Shown: positions 51,616 to 60,660, numbered from the stretch's first letter. The stretch: 64,000 nucleotides of DNA from Fictibacillus nanhaiensis (GCA_016401345.1 JAEACG010000003.1:248001-312000); one strand, 5' to 3'. A program made the numbers and translations. The notes: generated by a model not told the origin, from the letters alone.

Positions 51616-54018
51616 ATGAAAAGTTTTTTACGCAAGACATCTAGTTTCACTTTAGCATGTACGTTTGTTTTTTCTGCTTTTTCTGGTGTATCTGCTGCTC
51701 CATCTACAAATGATTCACAGCCAGACCTAGCACCGCTTTACGGGAAGTACAATTTAAACTCTTCTCATGTTACAAAAGTAATGGTTGAATTAAAAGAACC
51801 TTCTGTACTAGAGGCAAAAAAGAAAGGCAAAAAACAAACGAAAGCAAATCTAAAATCAAAACGTGAAGCTGTGGTAAAAGAAATCTCCACACGCTCCATA
51901 TCATATAAAGTTAAAGAAGAGTACGATCATGTTTTCTCTGGATTTTCACTAGAGATTGCAGCAAATGAAATTCCGAACCTTTTATCAATGCCTGGTGTAA
52001 AAGCGGTTTATCCTGATGTTGAATACCACACAACAGGGGATGACATGGGTGACCATTCATTCGATGATGTTACGCCTCAGATGATGAATTCAGCGCCTTT
52101 TATTGGCGCTAATCAAGCATGGGAATCCGGATACACAGGAGATGGTGTGACGGTTGCAGTTATTGATACAGGCGTTGATTATACACATCCTGATCTCGAT
52201 CAAGCATTCGGTAACTACAAAGGATATGACTTTGTTGATAATGACAACGATCCACAAGAGACGCCTAAAGGCGATCCAAGAGGAGCTGAAACTACGCACG
52301 GCACGCACGTGGCGGGTACAGTTGCGGCAGATGGCGGCATTAAAGGTGTAGCACCTGATGCAACATTATTAGCGTACCGCGTATTAGGCCCTGGAGGCAG
52401 CGGTTCGACTGAAAATGTAATTGCCGGAATTGAAAAAGCAGTAGAAGACGGCGCTGATGTTATGAATCTATCTCTTGGAAACTCCTTAAACAACCCGGAC
52501 TGGGCAACGAGTATCGCGCTTGATCAAGCCATGTCTGATGGCGTCGTGGCGGTAACGTCTAACGGTAACAGCGGACCAAACAACTGGACGGTCGGCTCTC
52601 CAGGTACTTCAAGAGAAGCCATTTCTGTCGGAGCTACACAGCTTCCGTATAACGTGTATGCTGCTACTTTAAAAGCAGGGAATTCCAGTTTTTCATCTGC
52701 AAAAGTAATGGGCTTTCCGTCTGAGGAATCTGTTCTAGCACTTAACGGAAAAACGTTGCCAATCGTTGATGTTGGCTTAGCAGGAACAACTGATTTTGCA
52801 GGAAAAGACGTAGCAGGAAAGCTCGTATTAGTAGAACGAGGCACGTATGCGTTTGTAGATAAAGCAACGAATGCAAAGAACGCTGGCGCCATCGGGATGG
52901 TCATCTATAACAACGTTGCTGGTGAGATCGTGGATGTGCCTGGAATGGCAGTTCCAACAATCAAGCTTACGAACGCTGAGGGTGTTCAACTTAAAAGCTT
53001 GTTAAGCGCTAATCCAAACACAACAGTAACACTTGGCACCAAGTTTGATAAACAAGTCGGTGAATTGATGGCTGACTTCTCTTCTCGTGGTCCTGTTATG
53101 GATACGTGGATGATCAAACCAGATGTTTCAGCACCTGGCGTAAACATCGTAAGTACTGTACCGACTCATGACCCTGCCAATCCGCATGGCTACGGTGCAA
53201 AGCAAGGGACAAGCATGGCATCTCCACACGTTGCAGGTGCTGCCGCTCTTTTATTAGAAGCACACCCTAAGTGGGATGTTGAAGATATTAAAGCAGCTCT
53301 TATGAATACAGCGGAAGATCTTTTCGATGCTACAGGAAAGCTTTACCCGCATAATACGCAAGGAGCAGGAAGCATCCGTGTTGTTGAAGCGATTGAAACA
53401 GATACACTCGTATCTCCTGGCAGCCATTCGTTTGGTGTATTCTCCAAAAAGAAAGGCAAGGAAGTACGAGGAGAACGTTTTACAATCAAGAACTTAAGCC
53501 GTAAATCAAAAGAATACAAATTTGACGTAGATCTTGAAGGTGTAAAAGTAACAACAAACAAAAAAGTGAAAATTAATGGTAAAAGCTCGAAGGATGTTAA
53601 ATTTAAAGTACAAGTGGATGCTTCTAAGATGGCACCTGGCTATCACGAAGGAACGATTACCATCAAAGACGGAAGAAACGAAGTTGTAGTGCCGACGATT
53701 CTCTTTGTACAAGAGCCTGACTTCCCTTCGATCACTAGCATCAGCGCTACAGAACTAGGAAATAATGCATTCACGTTTTCAGCTTACTTTCCTGCTGAAG
53801 CCGACAAAGTTAATCTTTTCTTATACGATAGCAACCTGACGAAAGAAATCGGTCTGATCGGCAGCTACGAAGATGTTCCGAAACAGTATAACGATTTTCA
53901 ATGGGACGGAAAAATCTCCGGACAAGCTGTAGCACCTGGTAAATATCGTGTTGTCGCATTCGCTGAAAGAGGCGATAAGCTCGACAGTCGATACACGGAT
54001 GTTATCACCCTTCAATAA
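51616..54018 (+). CDS. vpr: Minor extracellular serine protease Vpr
   Basis: An 800-residue subtilase. Signal peptide (residues 1-27); inhibitor I9 propeptide (about 50-140); catalytic domain with Asp184 (VAVIDTGVDYTHPDLD), His228 (THGTHVAGT) and Ser533 (GTSMASPHVAGAAALL). A PA domain is inserted between His and Ser (about 360-460, KLVLVERGTYAFVDKATNAKNAGAIGMVIYN). The C-terminal region is beta-rich and Lys-rich. The B. subtilis orthologue (806 residues) is secreted in stationary phase. The ATG at 51616 has AAGGGGTG ten bases upstream. Confidence 0.94.
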   Translation: MKSFLRKTSSFTLACTFVFSAFSGVSAAPSTNDSQPDLAPLYGKYNLNSSHVTKVMVELKEPSVLEAKKKGKKQTKANLKSKREAVVKEISTRSISYKVKEEYDHVFSGFSLEIAANEIPNLLSMPGVKAVYPDVEYHTTGDDMGDHSFDDVTPQMMNSAPFIGANQAWESGYTGDGVTVAVIDTGVDYTHPDLDQAFGNYKGYDFVDNDNDPQETPKGDPRGAETTHGTHVAGTVAADGGIKGVAPDATLLAYRVLGPGGSGSTENVIAGIEKAVEDGADVMNLSLGNSLNNPDWATSIALDQAMSDGVVAVTSNGNSGPNNWTVGSPGTSREAISVGATQLPYNVYAATLKAGNSSFSSAKVMGFPSEESVLALNGKTLPIVDVGLAGTTDFAGKDVAGKLVLVERGTYAFVDKATNAKNAGAIGMVIYNNVAGEIVDVPGMAVPTIKLTNAEGVQLKSLLSANPNTTVTLGTKFDKQVGELMADFSSRGPVMDTWMIKPDVSAPGVNIVSTVPTHDPANPHGYGAKQGTSMASPHVAGAAALLLEAHPKWDVEDIKAALMNTAEDLFDATGKLYPHNTQGAGSIRVVEAIETDTLVSPGSHSFGVFSKKKGKEVRGERFTIKNLSRKSKEYKFDVDLEGVKVTTNKKVKINGKSSKDVKFKVQVDASKMAPGYHEGTITIKDGRNEVVVPTILFVQEPDFPSITSISATELGNNAFTFSAYFPAEADKVNLFLYDSNLTKEIGLIGSYEDVPKQYNDFQWDGKISGQAVAPGKYRVVAFAERGDKLDSRYTDVITLQ

Positions 54019-54021
54019 AAA

Positions 54022-54059
54022 AATTCCCTTGCCGAGCTTTCGGTAAGGGATTTTTTTAT
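54022..54059 (+). terminator. Terminator of vpr
   Basis: AATTCCCTTGCCGA-gctt-TCGGTAAGGGATT followed by TTTTTATG. Confidence 0.9.
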
Positions 54060-54108
54060 GGTTAACATTAAATGATATGATAAGAAAAGAACGATCAGGA
54101 GGTATGTT

Positions 54109-54732
54109 ATGAGACTATGCGTACTAGGTTCGACAGGAAGAGTCGGACAATATTTTACTAAAATGGCGCTCCAGGATGAAATCAGCGTTTCTGCACTTTT
54201 GCGTAACCCTGAGAAGTTTTCGCACTCTATTTTGAATCAGATCTCTTTTACAAAAGGAGATGTTCTTAGTAAAGAATCCGTAGCTGAAGCGATGGTCGAC
54301 TGTGATGTCGTTTTTAGCGCTCTTTCAACAGACGGAGCTAATGTCCTCTCCGAGGGTATGCCTTTTATTATAGAAGCAATGAAAAAGGAAGGCATCTCGC
54401 GTATCATTACGATCGGTACAGCAGGCATCTTACAAAGCCGGGCAGAACCTCATCTGCTTCGTTACCAATCATCTGAATCAAAGCGCAAATTAACAAGAGC
54501 AGCTGAAGATCATCATAAGGCGTATACTCAACTGCAAGAAAGCGGATTGAACTGGACGATTGTTTGTCCTACTTATTTGCCAGACAGGGAACCTACCGGC
54601 ACGTACAGAACGGAGAAAGACGTTCTACCTATCGACGGCTCTCGGATCAGTACTGGAGACACCGCTCATTTTGCGTTCTCACTTTTAAAAAAGCATGACT
54701 TTTTACAGTCACGTGTGGGGATCGCTTATTAA
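54109..54732 (+). CDS. NAD(P)H-binding atypical SDR (NmrA-like) protein
   Basis: A 207-residue Rossmann-fold protein. LCVLGSTGRVGQYFTKMAL is the nucleotide motif, KGDVLSKESVAEAMVDCDVVFSAL follows, and GLNWTIVCPTYLPDREPTG is typical of the NmrA/HSCARG-like branch. It may be a redox sensor or a reductase. CAGGAGG precedes the ATG. Its stop overlaps the stop of the convergent gene (TTATTAA), with no terminator in between. Confidence 0.82.
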   Translation: MRLCVLGSTGRVGQYFTKMALQDEISVSALLRNPEKFSHSILNQISFTKGDVLSKESVAEAMVDCDVVFSALSTDGANVLSEGMPFIIEAMKKEGISRIITIGTAGILQSRAEPHLLRYQSSESKRKLTRAAEDHHKAYTQLQESGLNWTIVCPTYLPDREPTGTYRTEKDVLPIDGSRISTGDTAHFAFSLLKKHDFLQSRVGIAY

Positions 54733-55031
54733 AACCTTCGAGGCATGTCTTGAAAAAAATAGACACCAAGACTTAAGAAACCCGCTCCGATAATGAAGAT
54801 GAAGAACTTGATGAACCATTTTGGAAAAAAGCCGACCAGCTTATCAATAACCGTTACAAAGATAAATTCTACAATAGCACCGAAAAACGTTTCCGAGACT
54901 TCGCCACCTTTGTAATTCGCGTCATACTGCTTTTTATGCTCAATTTCTTCTTTTTGATAACGGATTCCATAAACAATAACAGCGATTCCGAATCCGCAGA
55001 GAACGACAGGTATGATCCAAAACCAGCTCAT
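54729..55031 (-). CDS. Hypothetical membrane protein
   Basis: A 100-residue protein with helices at about residues 3-22, 48-66 and 70-92, separated by a charged loop (RYQKEEIEHKKQYDANYKG). Family not recognised. The ribosome site before ATG 55031 is GAGGAAATGAGAG. It follows the YozB gene in the same direction, but a strong terminator lies between them. Confidence 0.6.
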   Translation of the reverse strand: MSWFWIIPVVLCGFGIAVIVYGIRYQKEEIEHKKQYDANYKGGEVSETFFGAIVEFIFVTVIDKLVGFFPKWFIKFFIFIIGAGFLSLGVYFFQDMPRRF

Positions 55032-55053
55032 CTCTCATTTCCTCTCGCTACAG

Positions 55054-55102
55054 AAAAGACTTTTGCTGTTCCACGTCTTCAGCAAAAGTCCTCTGTTTTT
55101 TT
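55054..55102. terminator. Bidirectional terminator behind yozB
   Basis: AGACTTTTGCTG...CAGCAAAAGTC extended by ACAGA/TCTGT, with U-runs on both strands. Confidence 0.85.
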
Positions 55103-55635
55103 TATGAATAATAAGGCGCGATCATCAAATACACAATAACACCTGTCAAACTAACATACAGCCATAGGGGCATCGTCCAACGAGCGATTTTACGGTGTTT
55201 CTCTACTTGCATGTTAAAGCCTCTCGTAACAGTGATTAACGCTAGAGGTACGATAACGATCGCAAGCAAGATGTGAGTGATCAAAATAAAGAAATACACA
55301 TACTTAAGCGGACCTTCTCCGCCATATGACGTAGATTCTGTAAGATAGTGGTACGTTACATACGACAACAAGAAGAATGTTGTACTTGTAAATGCCGCCA
55401 AGATAAATCGCTTATGCAATGTGATGTTTTTTTGTTTAACAAAATAAAGAGCAGCGAGCAAAAATACGAATGTGAAGCTGTTAAAGATGGCGTTCAATCG
55501 CGGCAGCAACGTTACATCAAAAGCAATTTCTCCCTCATACTCTGGCAGGAAGAACAACACGGCCACAAGTACGTTAATCGCAATAGATAGCCCGATAATT
55601 AGCGGTGTATAGTTACGCTGTTTAGTTTCAGCCAT
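55102..55635 (-). CDS. yozB: DUF420 membrane protein YozB
   Basis: A 177-residue protein with five hydrophobic helices and conserved His residues (KNITLHKRFILAA, YVTYHYLTES, FILITHILLAIVIVP, MQVEKHRKIARW). This matches DUF420/YozB, related to CtaM-like heme-copper oxidase assembly factors, so a role in oxidase maturation is plausible. No cta genes are in the window. The ATG at 55635 has AAGGAGTAATAC upstream. Confidence 0.88.
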   Translation of the reverse strand: MAETKQRNYTPLIIGLSIAINVLVAVLFFLPEYEGEIAFDVTLLPRLNAIFNSFTFVFLLAALYFVKQKNITLHKRFILAAFTSTTFFLLSYVTYHYLTESTSYGGEGPLKYVYFFILITHILLAIVIVPLALITVTRGFNMQVEKHRKIARWTMPLWLYVSLTGVIVYLMIAPYYS

Positions 55636-55830
55636 TTTGTATTACTCCTTTTCCACTAAAAGTCTTTAAAATTTCTAAGATTCCTTATTATTTTACCACT
55701 CAAGACCCTATTCACAAACATATAGGCAGCTGAAAACAGCATTCCCCATACAAGTGTCAATAATTCTTCAAAAAATGAGAAACTTAGCAGGAATACACCC
55801 TGGGGTATTTCCGGATATGGATGAAGTTCA

Positions 55831-55939
55831 ATCCAGAAGTTTGTGGCATCAATCCACAAGTTTTAGTGTTGAATCCACGAGTTTCGTACTTGAATCCAAA
55901 AGTTTTGACGATTTATCCACGAGATGTCATTTGTCGACA
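55831..55939. repeat. 21-bp phased intergenic array A8 (word ATCCAMRAGTTT)
   Basis: ATCCA units start at 55831, 55852, 55873, 55894 and 55915, all exactly 21 bp apart (for example ATCCACGAGTTT, ATCCAAAAGTTTT). TCGACA lies at 55934. The word equals that of the array at 13.3 kb. It lies between pepF and yozB. Confidence 0.88.
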
Positions 55940-55985
55940 TTTTCTGCGGCAGTTATACCCCCTGCCCATGTCCCATCGGTCCACA

Positions 55986-56016
55986 CAAAAGAAAAAACCG
56001 GCACACGGCCGGTTCT
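55986..56016 (-). terminator. Terminator of pepF
   Basis: AACCGG-cacac-GGCCGGTT followed by TTTTTTC on the minus strand. Confidence 0.8.
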
Positions 56017-56040
56017 CCTCATCCTACCACCTTAACCCAA

Positions 56041-57744
56041 TTAAGCTCTCGCAAACTGCTCTTCATCGACTGTAGCAATAAACTTCTCCACTTCACCGAC
56101 CACAGACGCTACACATCCTTTTTCAAAAGGAGAGATCAAGCCAGCTTCTTCAACTAACTTTGTAAAAGGCAGACTTCCTCCCTTTTGACAAAGTGCGAAA
56201 TAGTCTTCCCAAGCACGATCAGAATTCTCGCCAGCACGTTTCCAGAACTGAAGTGCACAGATTTGCGCAAGCGTGTAATCAATATAATAGAAAGGCGAGC
56301 GGAAAATGTGGCCTTGTCTATGCCAAAAACCACCGTTTTCTAAGTACTCAAGCCCATCATAATCACGATGTGGTAAATATGTTTTCTCAAGCTCTCTCCA
56401 CTTCAAACGGCGTTCAGATGCTGATGCATCTGGATTGTCGTATACAAAATGCTGAAACTCATCAACTGCAACTCCGTACGGGATGAACTCTACCGCACCT
56501 GTTAAGTGAGAGTATAAATATTTTTCTGTGTCCTTACCAAACAGCTTATCCATCCAAGGGTACGTTAAGAACTCCATACTCATCGAATGAATCTCACAAG
56601 CTTCAAGTGTTGGGAACTGATATTCAGGAACTTCAAACACTCTGCTCGTGTACATCTGAAACGCATGACCGATTTCATGCAGCAGCACGCGAACGTCGTT
56701 ATCTGATCCGTTAAAATTTGTGAAAATGAACGGCGCCGTATAATCCTGCAGATACGTGCAGTACCCACCTGGCGCTTTACCGCTCTTACTTTCAAGATCC
56801 ATGAGCTCATCTTCTGCCATATAGTTGAAGAACGCTCCTGTTTCTTGCGATAGACCACTAAAAACCTGCTTCGATTGATTTACGATCCACTCCGCGTCTC
56901 CTTGAGGCTTAGGATTGCCTGTTGTAAAGCTGAAGGGTTCATCGTAAAACTTAAACTCGTTAAGACCGATGCGCTTTTGCTGACGTTTCTTTAACTTTGT
57001 ACAAAGCGGAACGATGATATCTTTTACTTGCTCACGAAACACTTTTACATCTGCCGCGTTGTAATCCGTTCTTCCCATACGATCATACGCCAACTCTGTG
57101 AAGGTCGAGTACCCTAACTTTTTCGCGATTCCAGTTCGTAGCTTTACGAGCTCATCATAGATCGAATCAAACTTTTCTTGGTTCGAACTCAAGAAAGCGT
57201 TCGCGGCAATGCTCGCCGCTTTTCTCGTTTCGCGATCTGCAGATTGAACGTATGGAGAGAGTTGTGCAAGGTTCAATTCTTTTCCGTCAAACTCAATCTT
57301 TGCAGATGCCATCACTTTCACATATTCTGAGCTCAATTTGTTTTCTTGCTTGAGGTCCTCTAGTACCTCTTCAGAGTACGTCTTCACTTTTAATTCAGCC
57401 AAGCGAAACAGCTGACTGCCCCATTTACGCTCGAGCTCATCTTTAAAAGGTGATTGAACAAGCGCTTCATGAAACGCTGTGACCATTCCTTGATAGACTG
57501 GCAGATTTTCATCCATGAACGCTTGCTCTTCTTTATAAAAAACATCTTCCGTATTAATCGTGTGGCGGATCTTGGCCAGTCTAGCTTTTGATTCAAAACG
57601 ATTACGAAGAGCAACGACTTTCTTCATCGCTTCATTCTGCTCATCCGCTGATTTCGCTTCTTTAAAAACCTTTACCGCTTCTTCAAATTCTGTTTTCAGA
57701 CTTGTAACATCAGGACGTTCATATGTAAATTCACTAAACTTCAT
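56041..57744 (-). CDS. pepF: M3 family oligoendopeptidase (PepF type)
   Basis: A 567-residue cytosolic zinc peptidase that cleaves short oligopeptides. The active site HEIGHAFQ starts at His356, with the third ligand Glu in the following EACEIHSMSMEFLTYPW. GGYCTYLQDYTAPFIFTNFNG precedes it, and IDYTLAQICALQFWKRA and HRQGHIF are C-terminal family blocks. The ATG at 57744 has GGGAGG eight bases upstream; the longer frame (57789) is unsupported. Role in peptide turnover. Confidence 0.92.
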   Translation of the reverse strand: MKFSEFTYERPDVTSLKTEFEEAVKVFKEAKSADEQNEAMKKVVALRNRFESKARLAKIRHTINTEDVFYKEEQAFMDENLPVYQGMVTAFHEALVQSPFKDELERKWGSQLFRLAELKVKTYSEEVLEDLKQENKLSSEYVKVMASAKIEFDGKELNLAQLSPYVQSADRETRKAASIAANAFLSSNQEKFDSIYDELVKLRTGIAKKLGYSTFTELAYDRMGRTDYNAADVKVFREQVKDIIVPLCTKLKKRQQKRIGLNEFKFYDEPFSFTTGNPKPQGDAEWIVNQSKQVFSGLSQETGAFFNYMAEDELMDLESKSGKAPGGYCTYLQDYTAPFIFTNFNGSDNDVRVLLHEIGHAFQMYTSRVFEVPEYQFPTLEACEIHSMSMEFLTYPWMDKLFGKDTEKYLYSHLTGAVEFIPYGVAVDEFQHFVYDNPDASASERRLKWRELEKTYLPHRDYDGLEYLENGGFWHRQGHIFRSPFYYIDYTLAQICALQFWKRAGENSDRAWEDYFALCQKGGSLPFTKLVEEAGLISPFEKGCVASVVGEVEKFIATVDEEQFARA

Positions 57745-57879
57745 TAGAAAGGCCTCCCATTCATTTACATTCCATTCCTGTATTACCAATTCTACAATCT
57801 ATCTCTTTTCTCCTGTAATCCAATTCCCTTTTTCGGTAGAATGTAAGCAGAGAGAAACTAACGGCGGGAGACAAATGTT

Positions 57880-59127
57880 ATGAAGAACTATCAATCTGAT
57901 CCTTTTAAAGGAACTTTCGGCAGTCTTGAAAATTTAGCAGACAAGATCAGCGACGTTTTGTCGTGCCCTGTAACGATAGAAGATCAGAATCATCGACTCC
58001 TTGCTTACAGTACACATGAAGACGGAACAGATCCTGCGCGTATCGCCACCATCATCGGACGGCGTGTGCCTGAAAAAGTAGTGAACAGTCTATGGAAAGA
58101 CGGCGTGATTCCTAGATTACAAGAGAGCGATGACCCTGTTCGTGTCGGCACGATACAAAACGTCGGGCTTGGTGATCGAGTTGCGGTATCAATTCGAAAG
58201 AACAACGAAGTTCTCGGATACATTTGGGTCCTTGAAGTGGAAAAACAACTATCAACAGAAGATATGCAATTATTAAAGCTTGCTGCAGCATCAGCCAAAA
58301 GCCAGCTTCTTCAGATGCAGATCGGTACAAAAAAGAAAGAAGAAAACCGACAAGAGCTATTTTGGAAGATGCTCACGGGCAACCTCCCGCATGAAGAGCA
58401 TATTTTAGAAAAGCTGCACGAACTTAACATATTGCCGGTTCTCCCTGCAGCCGTTTTTATTCTGCAGCTAGAAGAGGAGATCACACCAGCGATCGAAAAA
58501 GATATTTTGTATCTCGCGGCGGTCAACCAGAAAATTAATGTTCTCTTATCAGCGGCTGACGCAAATCAAATGCTCCTTCTCGCCTCACCTGTTGGCAAAG
58601 AACCGCCTTTAGAGCTCGCCAAGTCCTTTGTAGAGTCCTTTTTTACACATATGAAAGAACGGTTTTCAGTATCTGATATAAAAGCAGCTTACGGCAGTCT
58701 CGTATCCTCTTTTTCGAACGTGGAAAAAAGTTATAAAGAAGCTTCAAGTGTATTAGCCGTTCAAGAAAAACTAGGGGGAGAAACGTTAACCTTAAACGGT
58801 TATCACGAATTAGGCATCTACCAATTTTTAGATACCATTTATGAAAAACAACAAAGACAGAGCTACCACAATGAAATGATCAGGACTCTACAAGAATATG
58901 ATGCGCAGCACAAGACTGAGCTTTATCACACATTAGAAACGTATCTAACGTTAGATGAGAACCTGAATAAAGCATCAGAAGTGCTTCATATCCATATGAA
59001 CACTTTACTTTATCGTCTCAAACGGATCAGCGAGCTTACGAATATTGATATGAAGAGCCCTCATCAAAAGATTATGATCTATCTTGATTTCAAGATGAAT
59101 CGGTTATTTAAACAAGAGCGTTTGTGA
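57880..59127 (+). CDS. adeR: PucR/CdaR-family activator of alanine dehydrogenase
   Basis: A 415-residue transcription regulator. A GAF/sugar-diacid-type N-terminal sensing domain (PVTIEDQNHRLLAYSTHEDGTD) is followed by a GGDEF-like middle (AAYGSLVSSFSNVEKSYKEASSVL). The C-terminal PucR helix-turn-helix is LETYLTLDENLNKASEVLHIHMNTLLYRLKRISELT. B. subtilis AdeR activates the adjacent ald in response to alanine. Here the gene also sits directly upstream of ald, so the same role is very likely. GGGAGA precedes the ATG. Confidence 0.88.
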   Translation: MKNYQSDPFKGTFGSLENLADKISDVLSCPVTIEDQNHRLLAYSTHEDGTDPARIATIIGRRVPEKVVNSLWKDGVIPRLQESDDPVRVGTIQNVGLGDRVAVSIRKNNEVLGYIWVLEVEKQLSTEDMQLLKLAAASAKSQLLQMQIGTKKKEENRQELFWKMLTGNLPHEEHILEKLHELNILPVLPAAVFILQLEEEITPAIEKDILYLAAVNQKINVLLSAADANQMLLLASPVGKEPPLELAKSFVESFFTHMKERFSVSDIKAAYGSLVSSFSNVEKSYKEASSVLAVQEKLGGETLTLNGYHELGIYQFLDTIYEKQQRQSYHNEMIRTLQEYDAQHKTELYHTLETYLTLDENLNKASEVLHIHMNTLLYRLKRISELTNIDMKSPHQKIMIYLDFKMNRLFKQERL

Positions 59128-59152
59128 ATTATCACAAATGCTTTTTTTTATT
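59117..59152 (+). terminator. Terminator overlapping the adeR stop codon
   Basis: GCGTTTGTGA-atta-TCACAAATGC followed by eight Ts; the stop codon is in the 5' arm. It separates adeR from ald transcriptionally. Confidence 0.85.
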
Positions 59153-59168
59153 TTCTAGTTTCAACACA

Positions 59169-59197
59169 ATGAAAAGCTCAATCCCTCGAACTATACT
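59169..59197 (+). promoter_or_regulatory. Probable ald promoter
   Basis: ATGAAA (59169) and TATACT (59192) are 17 bp apart. The weak -35 suits an activator-dependent promoter (AdeR). Confidence 0.4.
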
Positions 59198-59252
59198 GAA
59201 ATCACAATTGAAAACGCACTCAAAGAGTTTACTTATATAGGAGGATTCACAA

Positions 59253-60383
59253 ATGATTATTGGAGTTCCAGCAGAAATTAAAAATAATGAAAACCGCGTA
59301 GCGATTACGCCATCGGGTGTTATTACACTAACAGCAGCAGGCCACAAAGTACTTGTAGAAAATAACGCAGGTGTTGGCAGCGGATTTACGAACGAAGATT
59401 ATGCAGCAGCAGGAGCTGAAATCGTAGCAGAAGCGCAAGACGCATGGGCAGCTGAAATGGTTATGAAGGTTAAAGAACCTTTAGCTTCTGAGTACAAATA
59501 TTTCCGTTCAGACCTTATTCTTTTCACTTACTTACACTTAGCTGCTGAGCCAGCATTGGCAAAAGCATTAACAGATAGTGGCGTTACAGCGATCGCCTAC
59601 GAAACTGTAGAGTTCAACCGTACACTTCCACTATTAACGCCAATGAGTGAAGTAGCAGGACGTATGTCTGCACAGATCGGTGCTCAGTTCCTTGAGAAGC
59701 CAAAAGGCGGAAAAGGTATCCTTCTTGCAGGTGTACCAGGAGTACGTCGTGGTAAAGTAACAATCATCGGTGGCGGTGTTGTAGGTACGAACGCAGCAAA
59801 AGTTGCAATTGGACTTGGCGCTGACGTTACGATCATCGACCTTAGCCCAGATCGTCTTCGTCAACTTGATGACATCTTCGGAAACAGCATCCAAACATTA
59901 ATGTCTAACCCATTAAACATTGCACAAGCTGTAGCTGAATCTGATCTAGTGATCGGAGCTGTACTTATCCCAGGAGCAAAAGCACCTAAATTGGTAACAG
60001 AAGAAATGATCAAGTCCATGACTCCAGGATCTGTAGTTGTTGACGTAGCGATCGATCAAGGCGGTATCTTTGAAACGGTTGACCGCATCACGACTCATGA
60101 CAACCCAACATACGACAAGCACGGAGTTGTTCACTATGCAGTAGCAAACATGCCTGGTGCGGTTCCTCGTACGTCAACAATCGCACTTACAAACGTAACG
60201 GTTCCATATGCACTACAGATCGCTAACAAAGGCGCACAAGCTGCAATCGCTCAAAACCCATCTTTAAAAGCGGGTCTTAACACAGCTGGTGGATTCGTAA
60301 CATACGAAGCAGTTGCAACTGACCTTGGTTATGACTATGTTTCAGCAGAAGTAGCATTAGAAAAAACAGTTCAAACGGTATAA
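59253..60383 (+). CDS. ald: Alanine dehydrogenase
   Basis: A 376-residue NAD-dependent enzyme that reversibly deaminates L-alanine to pyruvate and ammonia. It is important for alanine use and for sporulation in Bacilli. Motifs are [23 protein letters not shown] with substrate Arg, [11 protein letters not shown] with catalytic Lys near 75, TYLHLAAEP with His near 96, [25 protein letters not shown] (NAD site) and [15 protein letters not shown]. The length is near that of B. subtilis Ald (378). AGGAGG precedes the ATG. Confidence 0.97.
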   Translation: MIIGVPAEIKNNENRVAITPSGVITLTAAGHKVLVENNAGVGSGFTNEDYAAAGAEIVAEAQDAWAAEMVMKVKEPLASEYKYFRSDLILFTYLHLAAEPALAKALTDSGVTAIAYETVEFNRTLPLLTPMSEVAGRMSAQIGAQFLEKPKGGKGILLAGVPGVRRGKVTIIGGGVVGTNAAKVAIGLGADVTIIDLSPDRLRQLDDIFGNSIQTLMSNPLNIAQAVAESDLVIGAVLIPGAKAPKLVTEEMIKSMTPGSVVVDVAIDQGGIFETVDRITTHDNPTYDKHGVVHYAVANMPGAVPRTSTIALTNVTVPYALQIANKGAQAAIAQNPSLKAGLNTAGGFVTYEAVATDLGYDYVSAEVALEKTVQTV

Positions 60384-60393
60384 TGGATCGAAT

Positions 60394-60436
60394 GAAAAGA
60401 AGCTAGGCTCAGAATGTTGAGTCTAGTTTCTTTTTT
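60394..60436 (+). terminator. Terminator of ald
   Basis: AAAGAAGCTAGgCTCA...TGAGtCTAGTTTCTTTTTT. Confidence 0.85.
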
Positions 60437-60495
60437 GTATATTCCTAGTGGACATATTCTATATCTGCCCGTTTAAGGCAGACACTCCATTTTTT

Positions 60496-60592
60496 TACGA
60501 GGTAATCTCATTTTTATACGAGCTAAACAGCATTAATTCCGTACTAAGTAGAATTATATCCGTACATAAATTTTTTTATCCGATTTTCGACA
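60496..60592. repeat. 21-bp phased intergenic array A9 (words TACGAG and TCCGTA)
   Basis: TACGAG at 60496 and 60517 and TCCGTA at 60538 and 60559 form one continuous 21-bp series, then TCCGAT at 60579. TCGACA closes it at 60587. Its complement matches the array at 23.8 kb, including the AAATTTTTTTATCCGATTTTCGA segment. It lies between ald and the alkaline phosphatase gene. Confidence 0.8.
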
Positions 60593-60660
60593 AATCTTAT
60601 CATACCCACTACTTTTTACCCGCACAATCTGCAGACTACATAGCACCTTTTTCCCATACG

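Noticed and set aside
55656-55859. 67-residue minus-strand frame upstream of yozB
   Set aside because: It overlaps array A8, has no ribosome site near any start, and its codon use is poor. At most it is a gene remnant.
55821-56075. Plus-strand frame with repeated NPxV heptads over array A8
   Set aside because: Same artefact of the 21-bp period. There is no ribosome site, and it runs through the pepF terminator into the pepF 3' end.
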